Below are positions 34,141 through 46,393 of a DNA stretch of 64,000 nucleotides, piece after piece (position 1 is the first letter of the stretch; every line of letters starts with the position of its first letter). The position numbers and the translations under genes are program-made. The DNA lies in NCBI GenBank assembly GCA_037892935.1, contig JAYXKI010000001.1:806001-870000 (forward strand), given 5' to 3'. Source of the DNA: Phlebopus portentosus. Lineage: Eukaryota; Basidiomycota; Agaricomycetes; Boletales; Boletinellaceae. Under the pieces are notes generated by a model, which saw nothing but the letters and a program-made list of their open reading frames with translations, was not told the origin of the DNA and did not search any database.

Positions 34141-36600
34141 CTGTTAGTCGCGGCAGAAGTCGAGAAGGACGCATAGGACTAACAGAAGAAGCCTTGATTC
34201 ATTATTGTGGAAAAATCTCTTCCAAAACGAATAAGCGGCATTTGAGGAGAATTTCATCGCGTCCAGCAGATTCAATAGGTTGTAAAAAGCGCGAAAGTCA
34301 AGAAAAACGAGCGAGAAAGCAAATCAGAGCGCCAGGCTCGTAAGAAGAGAGAGATGCTGAAAGAAGGGAGGTATCACCGAAGACTAAATGAATAAACGAG
34401 AACAAGCAGGGAAGATAAAGTCGAGTCATTCTTTTCAATTGAATCTTCAGAGCAAGTCCGCAATCTATCTCAAACCTACATTTGTTCACCTGATATGGCA
34501 CGCTCGCGGATACCATGAGCCACCCCTAGCATAGAGCAATACGAAATTTCTGCGCTACCTTTAGATAGCATCAAGTTCTTGTAATCTTGAGTTAGCTTCA
34601 GCTATGCTATCTTCACCTCGCGCGCGGCGTGCACATCTTGAATAGACAACGGTTGCCCGATTTGGTGTGTCCCACAACGAACCTGAGCATCGCTGAATGT
34701 TGTGAGCGTCATCGCCCGAAACCTAAGTTAGTGAGGATCGGACGGAGCAATATCAACGCCTTGATGAAACTCTATGACCAGAGAGCACCAGTTTACAGAA
34801 TATAGAAAGGCCGCAGAATTTTGTAGTTGAGACTGTCTCTGGTCCCAAACATAAGATGCTTTTGCAACCTGAAGTTAGGCTCCTCGGTAGCGGTTTAAGT
34901 CATAGAACGAAGCATCAGGAGCGCAAGAGACCCTCAAAGGACCTCTGTACGTCGGTCAGACATATATCTTTTGAGGACAATAGAGGAAATTCAACTCCGC
35001 TCATAGAGTCGACTGAGTCAGAGCAACAGACTTTCCACCGTGGACCAAACAGCCGCAAGCAGCTTAGTCAGCGAAAAGTACAAGGCGTTTGTTTTTTTCG
35101 CGCTTCTTTTCTTCTTCCTACAAGCGGGGTTGCCACGCTGCTCGACGTCAGTCCTCTACCGTTGAGACAGTGCCATTGAAGGGCTTGTTTGCTCGTCTCT
35201 GTGCTCGCGAGAGGAACATCCCAGTACTAGGAAATGTTGCGTTTCGATTTTGGATGACGTCGCATGTCGACTTAACCTGGTACATCCCATTGGTTTGTGT
35301 GGACAACGTGCTTGGGTTTCTACGGGCACGATTGAGGATGCATGCGGTTGTCAGGCTGACTTGATGAGATGATGGAAACTGGTGAGCGTTGTTTTCTTGT
35401 CCTCGAGACAGATTGGCCTCTGCATCCAGTTGTCTTCTTCCTAACGTCTCGTCCGTGATGTTAGAAAATCTGATTTAATGAACCTGACTCTCATATTGAG
35501 ATCATGAAGCCTATTAGCTCTAACTGAGACTTCATTCGTTCGTTCCCTCTCTGCCTTGCTTACGACTGTCTTTTTGTGACGCTGTACTGATAAACCTTTT
35601 CTTTAGAACAATAAATATAGCCTCGATCGGAGTTAACGTATCGTGTAATTTTCTACACTGTCTTATTTTGACACCAATGCAAATCGCAGTTTATTTCGAT
35701 CGTTGACAGTCCCTATAAACCTTATTTGTGCGTAAGGGAGCTACAGCTTCCACTCAAAATCATGAAGGACGAAACTACCGCAGTTCGGCGGTTTCAGCGC
35801 CAAGACTTGCAACTTCATAGTCCTGCGGTTCCGATTTCAGCATGAGCAATCTCCCAATTGCAACTTCAGGAAAAGCCCCGTCTGACACGGTCGTGGTCAA
35901 AAATCAACCAGGCCAAGTTCGGTACCAATTACTGCGAGATTGATTTTGGCTACCTATTGTTTTTCCCTGGACTTGACGTCGTGCATTGGTACTCGATCAA
36001 CAAAACATGGTGTAATTGTGACCATACATATTGGCATGCTATAGGCAAGCTAGAATTCAGGTTGTTCAATATAAATATACTGATTAGTCGACGTTATTGC
36101 AGATCAGTATAAGGATACATCAAAAGACCTGATAACCTCGACCGTTCCTATCATCCTGTTGTCTCCAATCAGCCGGAGCTCGAGTCCCGATCGTGTCCAG
36201 AGTCAGCGCGAGCATCAGCCCTCTGAAACTTTCCAGCAGGGTCTCTGTCTGACGTGGTCAGTAAGCTAGCCAGACAGACACGAGAGCCGTAGCAATACTG
36301 ATCAAGATTGCGGAAGTGATGGTGGTTGCTTATCGATCATTCGTAAAACCTTCTGTGCATCTCACTGATGCGGCCGTCAATGCAGATGAGTGTACGATTT
36401 ACATCTGGAGGACTGATCATTCCGATCGTTCCTGGCGTTCTACGGGCGTTCTACTAGGTCCGGAGTCAGAAAGGGCTCAACCAGCGCGTGGGTTCTGCCC
36501 CTACAATCATCGCGCCCAGATGACCTCGGTTCGAAAACAGGATATCAAAGTCCGGCGAGCTGGACATCCTGCTACATCCCGCATAAGGAAGTCATATGAA

Positions 36601-36614
36601 CCCCCCCCCCCCCC
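36601..36614 (+). repeat. Poly-C homopolymer
   Basis: Fourteen consecutive cytosines in noncoding sequence. The exact length is doubtful given the homopolymer-type breaks seen elsewhere in the window. Confidence 0.7.
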
Positions 36615-38105
36615 TCCTGGGCATAGCGCTTGATCGTGAACGAGCGAGTCGCACCTCCATAGAACAGGGCAATGTTGATGACGGTGCTCAGTTGGAAGGA
36701 AGAAAACGCTACATGATTCTTCTTCGTCTATGCAAATAGACTTCGCAAGGGCCAGCACCTCTCTGGAATTTTACCCCGAAAAGGGTATCTTTAGGCTCGG
36801 TCCCTGGCCAAACACAAAAAACCAGACTGCAAGATACGAGACCGGTCGCAAATGTCTATCGGGTCTTCGATCGACGCACTCCCAACATATCTTGTTGGAA
36901 GAACAAGTCTATGCACATCCACAGCTGCCTGGTAAGAAGTTATCAGAAAGTGCGGCGGATGTCGACACATTCTCAAATTTGCATCAGAAGAAGCCATGGT
37001 TCCGTTATTCCCTACTACTTAAGTAGACCCGGAGTCCGCAGTCAGGGAAGATATACACGTTCAATACAAAGGCCAGCAAAACCGTTACCACACTCACACA
37101 ATCATTCCTTTGTCCTAAGAATAGCCAGCAGGCAGGAGTTGCGTCGTAAAAAATTGACGCCAGTTGCTTATCAGGAATTTCTCTCCCTTCTCGACACGGC
37201 TTGAGAAGTAAGAATGAGACAGCCCCGGCGGCCAGGACGTGTGTCCATCTTCACACCATACAAAGAGGTGAGTTGAGAATAAAAATCATTCGTCCGGTTT
37301 TTTTATTTGTCCGCGGTGAGGGATAAACATTGCTAATAATAATTGATAGACAGCATTCACTTGCCTTTTTTTCTTGCACCGTGAACCGCAAGGAGTGGCA
37401 ACTATGTACAGTGGTACTAGCCATGCTGGTCAGTCACCATCCTGACATCCAATGCGCAAGGACGCACCTAATGAAAACCGGATTGGTGACGCGTCAATAT
37501 CTCGCAGGCATGGCGAATAGCAAGTTCCGTCAGGAACGAAAGAACATGCGACCAGCGCCGGCGGCCACTTCTCGACACCATTACTTACCTCCGTTGCTAT
37601 CTGCCGATCCTCGATGCTGAATGGGTGCTGCTGCGCCCGCTTATCACTCGCACTTCGTCCCGCTTCTCCTGCCTGGGGATTTTCGGCATGATTTTCAAGA
37701 GGCTTCTGCTGCCTTTTTTTTTTTCCTTCTTTCGGAGTTCGTTACTCATCGGTTCCGTTGTTCGTGGGTTAACTAGCCTAGCACTCAATGGCCGTGCTGT
37801 GCTATGCTATGCTGCGTTGCGCTGTGCATCGCACGCAGTCGGGGCCTCGCAGTCCCAGACGCGCACCGCGCCGCGCCGTGCCGTCAATCTTGGGAATGTA
37901 TAACAATTGAATTTGTTCAACCGCGTGTCATGCCGATCGGTGGAAAATAGATATATGATATCTGGTAGGTGGCCCGCCATTCAGCCGTTCAGTTTTAATG
38001 TTAGTATATAGCTGCGTAAGCGGGTTTTTTCTTTCTGTCTGACGATGATTCCTGTCTTGAAGTCAATCGTATGTGTAAATAAATTCATATGCAAGTATCT
38101 CTCGT

Positions 38106-38122
38106 GCATACATACATACATA
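38106..38122 (+). repeat. (CATA)n microsatellite
   Basis: Four tandem CATA units in noncoding sequence. A similar CATA run lies near 41497-41511. Confidence 0.8.
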
Positions 38123-39440
38123 CCGCAGCACGATTGGTTACGATTGTCCTGCGAAGACTCGCGTCCACGTTCGTGAAACGCACGCGAATCGGTAGAAGTT
38201 CCGAAGCGATAGTGATCGGCTCGGGATCGGCTGTAGGAGGGAAGAAAGAAAGCTATCGTGAAAGCATCCGAAACCACCTTCTCCCTCTCTAAAATAAACT
38301 CATGGAAAGTTATTATAGAAATGCAGTGGAAATCAGAAGTCAGAATATGTGGAATGGCAGAGAATACCTACGACGTGCGCAGCACGATTCGTTGACCACA
38401 CACGATGGGATTAGTCTTTCTTTTGACAAGATCGGTGGAAGGCTGTTCGCTTTTTTCGCTCTAGCGCCGTGTTTTCGCGATGCACCCTCGAAAATTTGTG
38501 AGATGTCGCTATACCATCCGACAAGCGCGACACAAAGTGTGTGTACGTAGTGCGTGGGAGCCGATTAGGTTGGTATCGCCAGCGTGGCGCAGCATACAGA
38601 CCGCAAGAAAGAATATATACGGAAGCTTTCAGTCGAACCAAGGTAGGGTAGATTTGAATAGTCCTGTCGATATGAAGAGAAAGTTGCGATTGGTCAGCTA
38701 TCACCTCGTTGCTGGGTTCCAAGTCCCATCCAGAACAAACAGAGCGCCCCTGCGGACCGACCGGATAAGTCACAATGCGCATGTCGAGAGCTCAACAAGA
38801 CCACTAAACGAGCTCGAGCCAATAATACCCCCTTTACACGAGTGCTTCCGGGGGGCCCATACATCGATCACATCGATCAATACTCTATTTATAGAGAAAA
38901 CGGGTGAAGAGAAGAAAGAAGAAAAAGGAAAAGGGAGGGCGGCCGGTGGCTGTGCTGCGATAACTGTGCGTGCAGATTCCGCAGCTGAGCTCGTGCCTTT
39001 GATTGTTTCCCGGGAGCCGTCGAGAGGACGAACAGGGAAAGGGCGTTAGACGGCGGTGAAGTGTCAGAGCAATGATGAGGGAGACGCGATGGCTGGGAGA
39101 GACGACAGTCGCGCCCATCAGCGATGAGAGTGATGTTGAGTGAGGATGGCCAGGTGGAGTGGAGTGAGGATGATGACCAACTGTGTTGTCTAAAATGGGG
39201 CTGGGGACCCCTGGAACCTTGTAACACGGAATGCGGATGCGCAGTCGCAGTTCAGTCTCAGTCTCAGTCCAATGTTTAAATAAACATGGTGATGTCAACA
39301 CCTTTTCTTTCTTCATCCTCCTTTTGCTCTTGACTCTTCCTCCTCGTCGCTGTACTCGTTCCCGCCGAGCTCCCTTTTAAGGCCGCTCATCCCGCTGTTG
39401 CCGCCTATCCCTCTCTCCTCCTCAACCCGCTGCAACGCTC

Positions 39441-41081
39441 ATGGGTGTACCCATCTCTCCCGCCCAGTCCGCTCGTGTCGCATATGGTCTCAGATACCTA
39501 ATCCCAATCCTCATCCTCCTCGTACGTACATCTCTTCCACTTCATTTCGTCGTGCGCTCATTGCACACTCTGCTACTAGGTAACTTTGCACTACATTCGA
39601 AGCTTCTCGCTGGACGGAAGCTACTACTCCCAAGTTCAAAGTTGGCGAACAGGCCCAGCATCCGCAAAACTCTCACAGCCCCTCGGCAGTGCTTCCACCT
39701 CAGACCTCATAGACCTCCTATCAGAGCGCCTCGGCAATGATTCCGTCGCAGGCGTCACCCCAGAAAATCCAGTCCGCGCTAATGCCGTCATCGTCATGCT
39801 CGTCCGAAATAGCGAAGTCAACGATGCGGCGCTGGCTATCATGCAGCTCGAGGACAGGTTCAATCATAAATACAACTACCCTTGGGTGTTCTTAAACGAC
39901 GAGCCATTTAATGAGCGGTTCATCCAGTGCGTGATTCGTAGATTGCACTCGGTGCCCCCAGTGTCGTTTCTTACTTTGCATTCTGCAGACGGACGAGCCA
40001 GCTCACCTCGGGAAACGTGTCCTATGGCGTCGTTCCAGAACAACATTGGAAGCAGCCTGCATGGATAGATGAAGACCGTGCACGGGACGGTCGCAACAGA
40101 CTCATGGCGCAGGGTATCATCTATGGAGGTGCGTTGGCTGCCTTTTTCTCTCGGAAGTGGATTTGATGCTCATCTGTTCTATTTTTACACGTCTGATTTA
40201 GGGAGCGTATCGTGAGTAACGCGTTTGATTTTCTGACCGTCGTCGCTCCAACTCTCTTCTGATTGTTGTCATGCACAGGTATCGGAATATGTGTAGATTC
40301 AATTCAGGGGTGCGTGTCCAAACAACTCTTTCGTTTCGGTGATAACTCACCTCGCTCTGCAGTTCTTCTACCGACACGAGCTGCTCAAACCATACCGATA
40401 CTACTGGCGCGTCGAGCCGGGGGTGAAATATTTCTGCGACATTGACTACGACCCCTTCCTCATGATGCAAGAGCAGGGGAAGGTCTACGGGTACACGATC
40501 TCGCTATACGAATGGGGACAGACGATCGCAACGCTCTGGGACACAGTGAAGGACTTCATAAGAGACCACCCGGAGCACCTCGCGGAGAACAACTCGATGA
40601 GCTTCATCAGCAACGACGGCGGCAAGTCCTTCAACCTCTGCCACTTCTGGTCCAACTTCGAGATCGCCGACATGGACTTTTGGCGCGGGCCTGCGTATTC
40701 TGCGTTTTTTGATTATCTGGAGAAGACGGGCGGGTTTTATTATGAGCGGTGGGGGGACGCGCCTGTGCATTCGATTGCGGCGAGTTTGTTTGCGAGGAGG
40801 GACCAGGTGCATTTCTTTAGGGATATTGGGTACCGGCACGATCCCTTCCAGAGGTGTCCCCAGGGGCAGTATCACCAGCAGGGGAAGTGCTGGTGTGATC
40901 CGACGGATAACTTTGGTGCGTTTCGTCTTTCTTTGGCTTCGTGGTTCTTGATTCTGCTTTTCTATTTATTTGTTTTGCTTTTCTGGCTCTCTCGCGTTTC
41001 CCTATACTAACTACTACGATAGACTACCGACCGAACTCGTGTGTAAGGCGATGGGAAGACATGCAAGCCGGGAAGTTATGA
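39441..41081 (+). CDS. GT15 alpha-1,2-mannosyltransferase (KRE2/MNT1/KTR family)
   Basis: This type II Golgi enzyme adds alpha-1,2-mannose to O- and N-linked glycans of wall glycoproteins using GDP-mannose. Seven exons (39441-39521, 39580-39926, 39989-40128, 40202-40211, 40279-40309, 40363-40915, 41023-41081) give 1221 bases, an intact 406-residue frame; two exons are only 10 and 31 bases. A signal anchor (LRYLIPILILLVTLHYI) follows a short cytosolic tail. GT15 motifs are present in order: NAVIVMLVRNSEVNDA, YNYPWVFLNDEPFNERFIQ, GNVSYGVVPEQHWKQPAWID, YRNMCRFNSGFFY, YYWRVEPGVKYFCDIDYDPF, SFNLCHFWSNFEIADMDFWR with the catalytic glutamate, and GDAPVHSIAASLF. It ends NSCVRRWEDMQAGKL. Which KRE2/KTR member it corresponds to cannot be told. 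Confidence 0.93.
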
Positions 41082-42329
41082 ACGTAAATAACCTCAAAGG
41101 GATACTGGGTCTACTGTTCTTATGCTTATCCGGCTCTATTTTCCTTCCGTCCGTCCCTTCCTCCCTTTCTTCGTCTTTCCCCCCGCAAGACTCCGACCGA
41201 GACCGATTATTCACCTCGTTCCCTCCCTCGCAACTTCTTCGTTTGCTTTCCTCGTCTCATCTAGCAGCATGTACATCTACCTGCAATCCGCAAATCTGCA
41301 AATCTGCAAATCGCACTACGGCTATACGTTTTTATCTCACTCTTCAATCAATCAATCAAAAGATTGCCTGCTCAACCCTTTCATCGTGTCCGTCCCTCAT
41401 CCCTTCACCTTTTTTCCGATCCATTGCTACTTAGCCTGTATCTCCTCACCTTCCTCTTAACCATCCTCGAATGCGTGGTCTCCCTCCTGCCACATTACAT
41501 ACATACATACGTACTTACAACGAGTAGCATCCGACCTTCGCACTCGTAATATCATTGTTTATCTTTTTGGCTTTCTTATACATGTTACATACTGTACATA
41601 CGTGTTCGTGTTTTGTGTACTAGATTTTGCTGCTAAAGACTAGTTAGTACGTACTACTATTGATGTTCGCGGTGTTTTAAGTTAGATGTTTCTTGATCCT
41701 CTTGTGGTGCGCGCGTACCCTCGCCTCTGCTGCTTGTGGTAGAGTAGAAGTGTAAATAAGTAAATAACGAATGATGTGTAAATGGCATTATCTCTGAGCT
41801 GAAAGTCTGAGTCTGTCTGAAGATTTTTCACCACATTGCGAGGGCCCTTAGTAGTAAGTACTACTCGTAAATGAGTTCCTTACGACCATCATCGTCTTGT
41901 TATTGACTCAGAGGCACACTCCATCTTCTCCCCCCTTCTCTCTCTTCCGTCTCTCGATCCTGAACAGGGTACGTCAGCGCGTCGGCGGGCTCCTGGAACG
42001 CAGGAGAGAAGATAGAAGAACAGAACATTGCCCAGCCAAGATGAGATGATATGATATGATATGAGACAGGCGGAGCGTTTCAGCAGACATCCAGATGAAT
42101 TCCAAGCTTGAATTCAAGGGCCTTAGAGAAAGGGTTCCAGGCCGCCGCGGCAGCCTGGCGCTGTTACAGTAATTTATTCTTTGATATTGATACTACAGAG
42201 AGAGAACACACACTGAAGATTTTCACAGTAGTTAGGCGTACACACAGTTCTAGATATAGATATATATAGTTATACGGTTATGGATCGGATCGCAAATAAC
42301 GGAGAACATAAGGTCATTTGGTTGGCTGC
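41082..42329. other. Intergenic between GT15 and P450-1
   Basis: About 1.2 kb of 3' regions of two convergent genes. It is pyrimidine-rich at 41150-41460, with (CATA)n at about 41497-41511 and an (ATATG)n run at about 42046-42064. No gene is seen. Confidence 0.5.
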
Positions 42330-44816
42330 TCAAGCAGACCCGCCGGTCGGCGCTTCGTGGAGGCGGACCCAGAGACCGCCCTGAAAGAACACACGGAAAC
42401 AAGATGAGCAACCTGCTTCCCCATCATAACAAAGACGCGAATACGAATCAATTGCTCACATTCGCATGAATCGTCAGGTGCGTCTTCGGCCACACGCGCT
42501 CCTTCGCCTTCCTCTCCCCGGGCAGCGCATTGCGCGCCCACTCGGGAGGGGGGACCGTCTCGGGCGGCTGCGCGTCCGGCGCAAGCTCCACGCGGTCGAA
42601 GGTCTGGCAGAGCTTGACAAGCATGAAGCTCGCCTCGTTGTATGCGAACTGCTGGCCGAGGCAGATGCGCGGGCCGGCGTTGAAGGGGAGGAAGATGAAC
42701 GGGTTGGGCGTGAGGTACTTGTGCAGCCGGTGGTCGAGGAACCGGTCGGGGTCGAATTCTTGCGCTGAGCGATGGTATGGTATGACGACTGAATGAGTAT
42801 TTTTCCGGACAGAGGCTACGTGTGCGCTTACCGTCTGGGCCCCATAAATCGGTTCGGCGATGCATGAGGAAGACCGAGTAGATTATCCAGGTCCGCGGAG
42901 GTACGTAGAACGGCTTGCCGCCAGGCGTCTTGTTGACGAACGTCGTAGCATTAATTGACGAGCGTTGGTCGAAGGGTCTGATGCACAATATCAGCCTTCT
43001 CGGCACTTATGAGGACAAAAAAAATACTCGAAGCTTACACGGGCGGATACAACCTCAGCGTTTCTACAAATGAAAACTGAGCATCTTTCAGGCCATATGC
43101 TGATTAATGTACTTGCCATTGATGAAAGCTCTGAGGTACTTCATCTGCTTCAAGTCGTCGTACGTCGGGTTCCTCTCGCTTCCGACAACAGCAAGGATCT
43201 CTTCACGCAGGCGCTGCATGACATGCGGATACATCGCAAGACAGTACGTTGCGAAGGTCAGCGTTGCGGCGGTCTGTAGCAATGAATTTCAGACTCTGAC
43301 GATGAATGAAAGCGAAAGGCTTCATACTGTATCTCGTCCAGCAATCATAATGTTGAGGATCTCATCCCGCAGAATTGTTAGATCTAGGTTTTCCAGGTTC
43401 TATCAATGACGCCTAGCGACTGCTACGCTGATTGTCACTTACCCTTCGTATAAGTAATCAAATGGTCCAAGAGCGTCTCGCCTTCCCCGATCTCCTTCTT
43501 AGCAGTGAAGTCCTGGGGCGTTCCCCGCTTCGCAACCGCCTCCTCCAAAATCGGGTCGATGAAGGCGTTGACGATTCTCATATCCTCTTTGGTCAGATCC
43601 TTGGCCATCTCGAACAAGGGCCACATATCTCCAAGACGCGTCCGGTGGGCAACGGTCAGCTGGGCATTTGCAAATGCTTGAGAGAAAAGCGTAGCTGGGT
43701 CGGAGCTTTTGTCTTCTGCATAGCCCGACGAAGCGAGATTAGGAGAGTAGGGTAACCCTGCGCGCAGGATGTGCACACAATGACCAAACAGGAATTCCGT
43801 GGCACTGTCAAGTGTGAAGCGAGCGACCAAATCTTGAATGTCGACCGCGTGGCCCTCGCGCATGCGTGCCTTCAATAACGCGAGAGCTTCATCCGCGTGA
43901 CGGCCGAATAATTCGAAATGAGAAATTCGATCTTTTGAGAAGAAAGGTCGTGTCATCGAACGATGGAATCTAACGACGGATCAGCTCCGATTGAACAAAT
44001 TAGCTTGAATCAAAGACGTACTTCCACATTTCTCCGTCGGAATTGAAGACACCATCTCCCAGGACACTTTGCATTTGAATCTTGAACTTGTCGCCTATTG
44101 AAGGAGATAAAAAAAATAGATGAGAACAGGATAGATTACGGAAAGCTATGGTGTTGAAACGCAGATGGAGAAATGATAGAAGATCAGGGAGAAGTACCCA
44201 CCCTTTTCGAAGTTATCAAATTCCGTGGCCAACACAGCCTGGTACAGTGTAAGATAAGCAAGGCATGCTATTCCCATTAAGGACTCACCTTGACATGCTC
44301 TGGCTCCATTGTGAATATCTGCTGTAATCAGTAACCGAATCCATACCCTTCGACTGTTAAGCACACCTTGTCCTCCCAGAACAGCCTCCAATTGTATGTC
44401 CAGCCATGATTTCTGACATGGACAAGGACATCGTCGGCTGAATAGAGTCGACCCATAAATAAACAATGCATAATGCGACGAATAGCGAGAATGCGCACCG
44501 AGGTGACCGCTCTTTTCAGACTCGCAAGAAAAACGCAATATATCAACGTTTCCTGGCCACGAACCCCTAATAGTGGGTACTCGAATTGCCCCGCGTGCCT
44601 TTGCGTCGCGCGCCTTCCGTATTTCGCTCCGTATACCTCTGGCGTACGCGAACACTACGAGGAGAAGAGAGAGACGACGACTTTCAAGTATAAAGGCAAC
44701 GCAATCTCAAAGCCAACATGGTTCGAAGCGCCATAGTAAAGTGCCCAGACACACAACAGTTGAGCGCTTAGACTGGGTACACAGGACAGGAGAAACTTGA
44801 CACCAGGGGACAGCAT
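42330..44816 (-). CDS. Cytochrome P450 (CYP63-like), copy 1, one-base break near the N-terminus
   Basis: This haem monooxygenase is anchored in the ER and takes electrons from P450 reductase; CYP63 relatives in white-rot fungi oxidise alkanes, fatty acids and aromatics. The protein starts [20 protein letters not shown], a membrane anchor, then [20 protein letters not shown]. Later come [17 protein letters not shown], the I-helix [29 protein letters not shown] with the ExxR pair, and the haem loop [17 protein letters not shown] with the ligand Cys at about 42665. It ends [16 protein letters not shown]. At about 44664-44672 the frame ending YLKVVVS and the frame starting [11 protein letters not shown] are off by one base. 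The copy-2 protein aligns through this point without a gap. Exons otherwise splice normally. Substrate is unknown. Confidence 0.88.
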
Positions 44817-45133
44817 AGTGGGAAATGAAGGCAAGGACGTCTTCATCAAGGGGAACTGAGATGTGCTGAGAATATATAGTACTATCTGTATAGTCTATTA
44901 GGGAATATGCGCATGATTGCGACCGGCCCTGTTTTGTAAGGGGTGAAGTATGAGAGAAGTTAACTAATGGGATTAGGATCCTTTTCGATACAATTGGATG
45001 AGGGCGCCGTGCTTGAGCTCGCTTGTGGTTTCAACAACTTTGCCCCCATCAGGGATGATCAATCAGTAACAAGTCACGGGATCATTTGTAGCCTCATTTA
45101 GCAATTCAACTCATCTTCTCAAGTATAACTGTC

Positions 45134-45415
45134 ATGACAGGGAAGACCAACGAAGGCGCAGTGAACGGACTTTCTTCCGATCAGGACCTCGCGTCTCTTG
45201 CGGCATTACTTGACGAAAGCTCAGACGAACACGCAGATCATAATCTTGCTGAAATTCTCGCAAGGCTCGACGGAGCGAATTCGATAGCTCAACAAATGGA
45301 AGACAACCTTGACAAGATCCTCCAGAGACTGGACGGCATACTGGAGGGCATCGAGACAACCAAGCCCTCCGAGAGCGAGACCAAAGAGGACAAAGGCAGT
45401 TCACCAGCCGGGTAG
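45134..45415 (+). CDS. Small coiled-coil protein of unknown function
   Basis: A single-exon frame of 93 residues starts MTGKTNEGAVNGLSSDQDLA. It is acidic at both ends (DESSDEHADH; KPSESETKEDKGSSPAG). The middle has heptad-like leucines and isoleucines (LAEILARLDGANSIAQQMED then NLDKILQRLDGILEGIE), predicting one amphipathic coiled coil. There is no signal peptide or membrane segment. The codon pattern and the regular heptads make chance unlikely. It lies between the two tandem P450 genes on the opposite strand, divergent from P450-1 with about 320 bases between starts. I know of no assigned function. It could be a small adaptor or oligomerisation subunit, but that is a guess. Confidence 0.6.
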   Translation: MTGKTNEGAVNGLSSDQDLASLAALLDESSDEHADHNLAEILARLDGANSIAQQMEDNLDKILQRLDGILEGIETTKPSESETKEDKGSSPAG

Positions 45416-46393
45416 AGGGTTCTTGTCAACCGGCTCTTTCATTGAAACTATCGATGTGGTGGTGCCAGGTACGTTGAAACTACTTCTATCATTAGTCGTT
45501 CCTTCACTTAACTTACCTGTAGGTCGTTGCTTTTCCCGACATGACTTATACCAACGTAACTGGCTTATCGCTACATGTATTGATCCTGCCAAGGCCACGC
45601 TTAAACTTTCTCGTGGCGTAGGGCGGCCGTTTTTTACTAGGGTCGAGTCGAATTCTATAAACTCTGACGGAGTGATGTTCTTTACGAACGTTTTACGGAA
45701 CCTTTCTCAAGATTCACGGCACCACCATACAAGTCGCTTATCCATGTGGCAAGAAAGGTTATCTTCGCATCCATTCCGCGCCGTTCCGTTTCCCCAACAG
45801 CCCCTCAACAATCGTCATTCTTAGCGAAGCCCACCCTGGCCGGGCTAGAGCCATCTTGTTTCTGATTCACGGGCGAATTTCACGATATCTGATTCATGGA
45901 GGCTTGCCGCTACCCTGGATGAGCAATTTACACGTGTCCCTTTGGGATACTTCGAGTCTCCAGATGTCCATACCACCGAAAGGTCGCAGTAAAGATTTCG
46001 GGCACGATGGAATGGCGAAGACCAGCGCTTTTGCTAACCTGGCAACTTGGCCACTTTGAGGCATTCAGTGCATGATATCGTAGTCCCTATCACTAATTCA
46101 GTTTCTCGTTCCACCCATGTACCGAATGTTATTCTCTTCTTTTTCTTCATTCTCCATTCTTCGCCTATGAATCTATAAAGCATTGTTGTACAATTAGGTG
46201 CCCGGGTTTCGTATTTACTTTACATTATTTTTATTTTACAAAAAGAGCACAGGTTCACGGAGTAACAACAAACAGAAAGGACAACGAAATTAAATTAGCA
46301 TTTGGATGGTCATAGATTGACGAGAACCCGACTTAGACATATGGTTGAGAGACGCAAGGCGAGGGTGAAGAGCATTGGGGAACAAGCAATGCC
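45416..46393. other. Intergenic between coiled-coil gene and P450-2 3' end
   Basis: Almost 1 kb. A plus-strand frame crosses 45416-45824 but has no recognisable features and reads as an antisense or chance frame. AT-rich toward 46200-46260. No gene is supported. Confidence 0.45.

Larger units (their letters stand above)
34260..39440. other. 5.2-kb gene-poor region
   Basis: No reading frame here shows a recognisable domain, and no set of frames joins through plausible introns. Contents include a 14-C homopolymer at 36601-36614 and low-complexity GC-rich sequence near 37790-37880. There is also a (CATA)n microsatellite at about 38106-38122 and a purine-rich tract at 38895-38940. A B-box-like GGTTCGAAAAC occurs at about 36529. 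I found no transposase, reverse transcriptase or terminal repeats. It may hold decayed mobile elements, regulatory sequence or noncoding transcripts. Confidence 0.5.

Noticed and set aside
34856..35364. Overlapping plus-strand frames of 90-107 codons
   Set aside because: No domains, no in-frame splice continuation, and composition like the surrounding noncoding sequence.
36480..36545. GGTTCGAAAAC considered as a tRNA or SINE B-box
   Set aside because: No matching A-box or foldable acceptor stem at the right distance.
42466..42796. Arg/Gly-rich plus-strand frames, repeated at 46525-46773
   Set aside because: Antisense of the conserved P450 haem-binding exon in both copies; composition follows from the GC-rich codons of the true strand.
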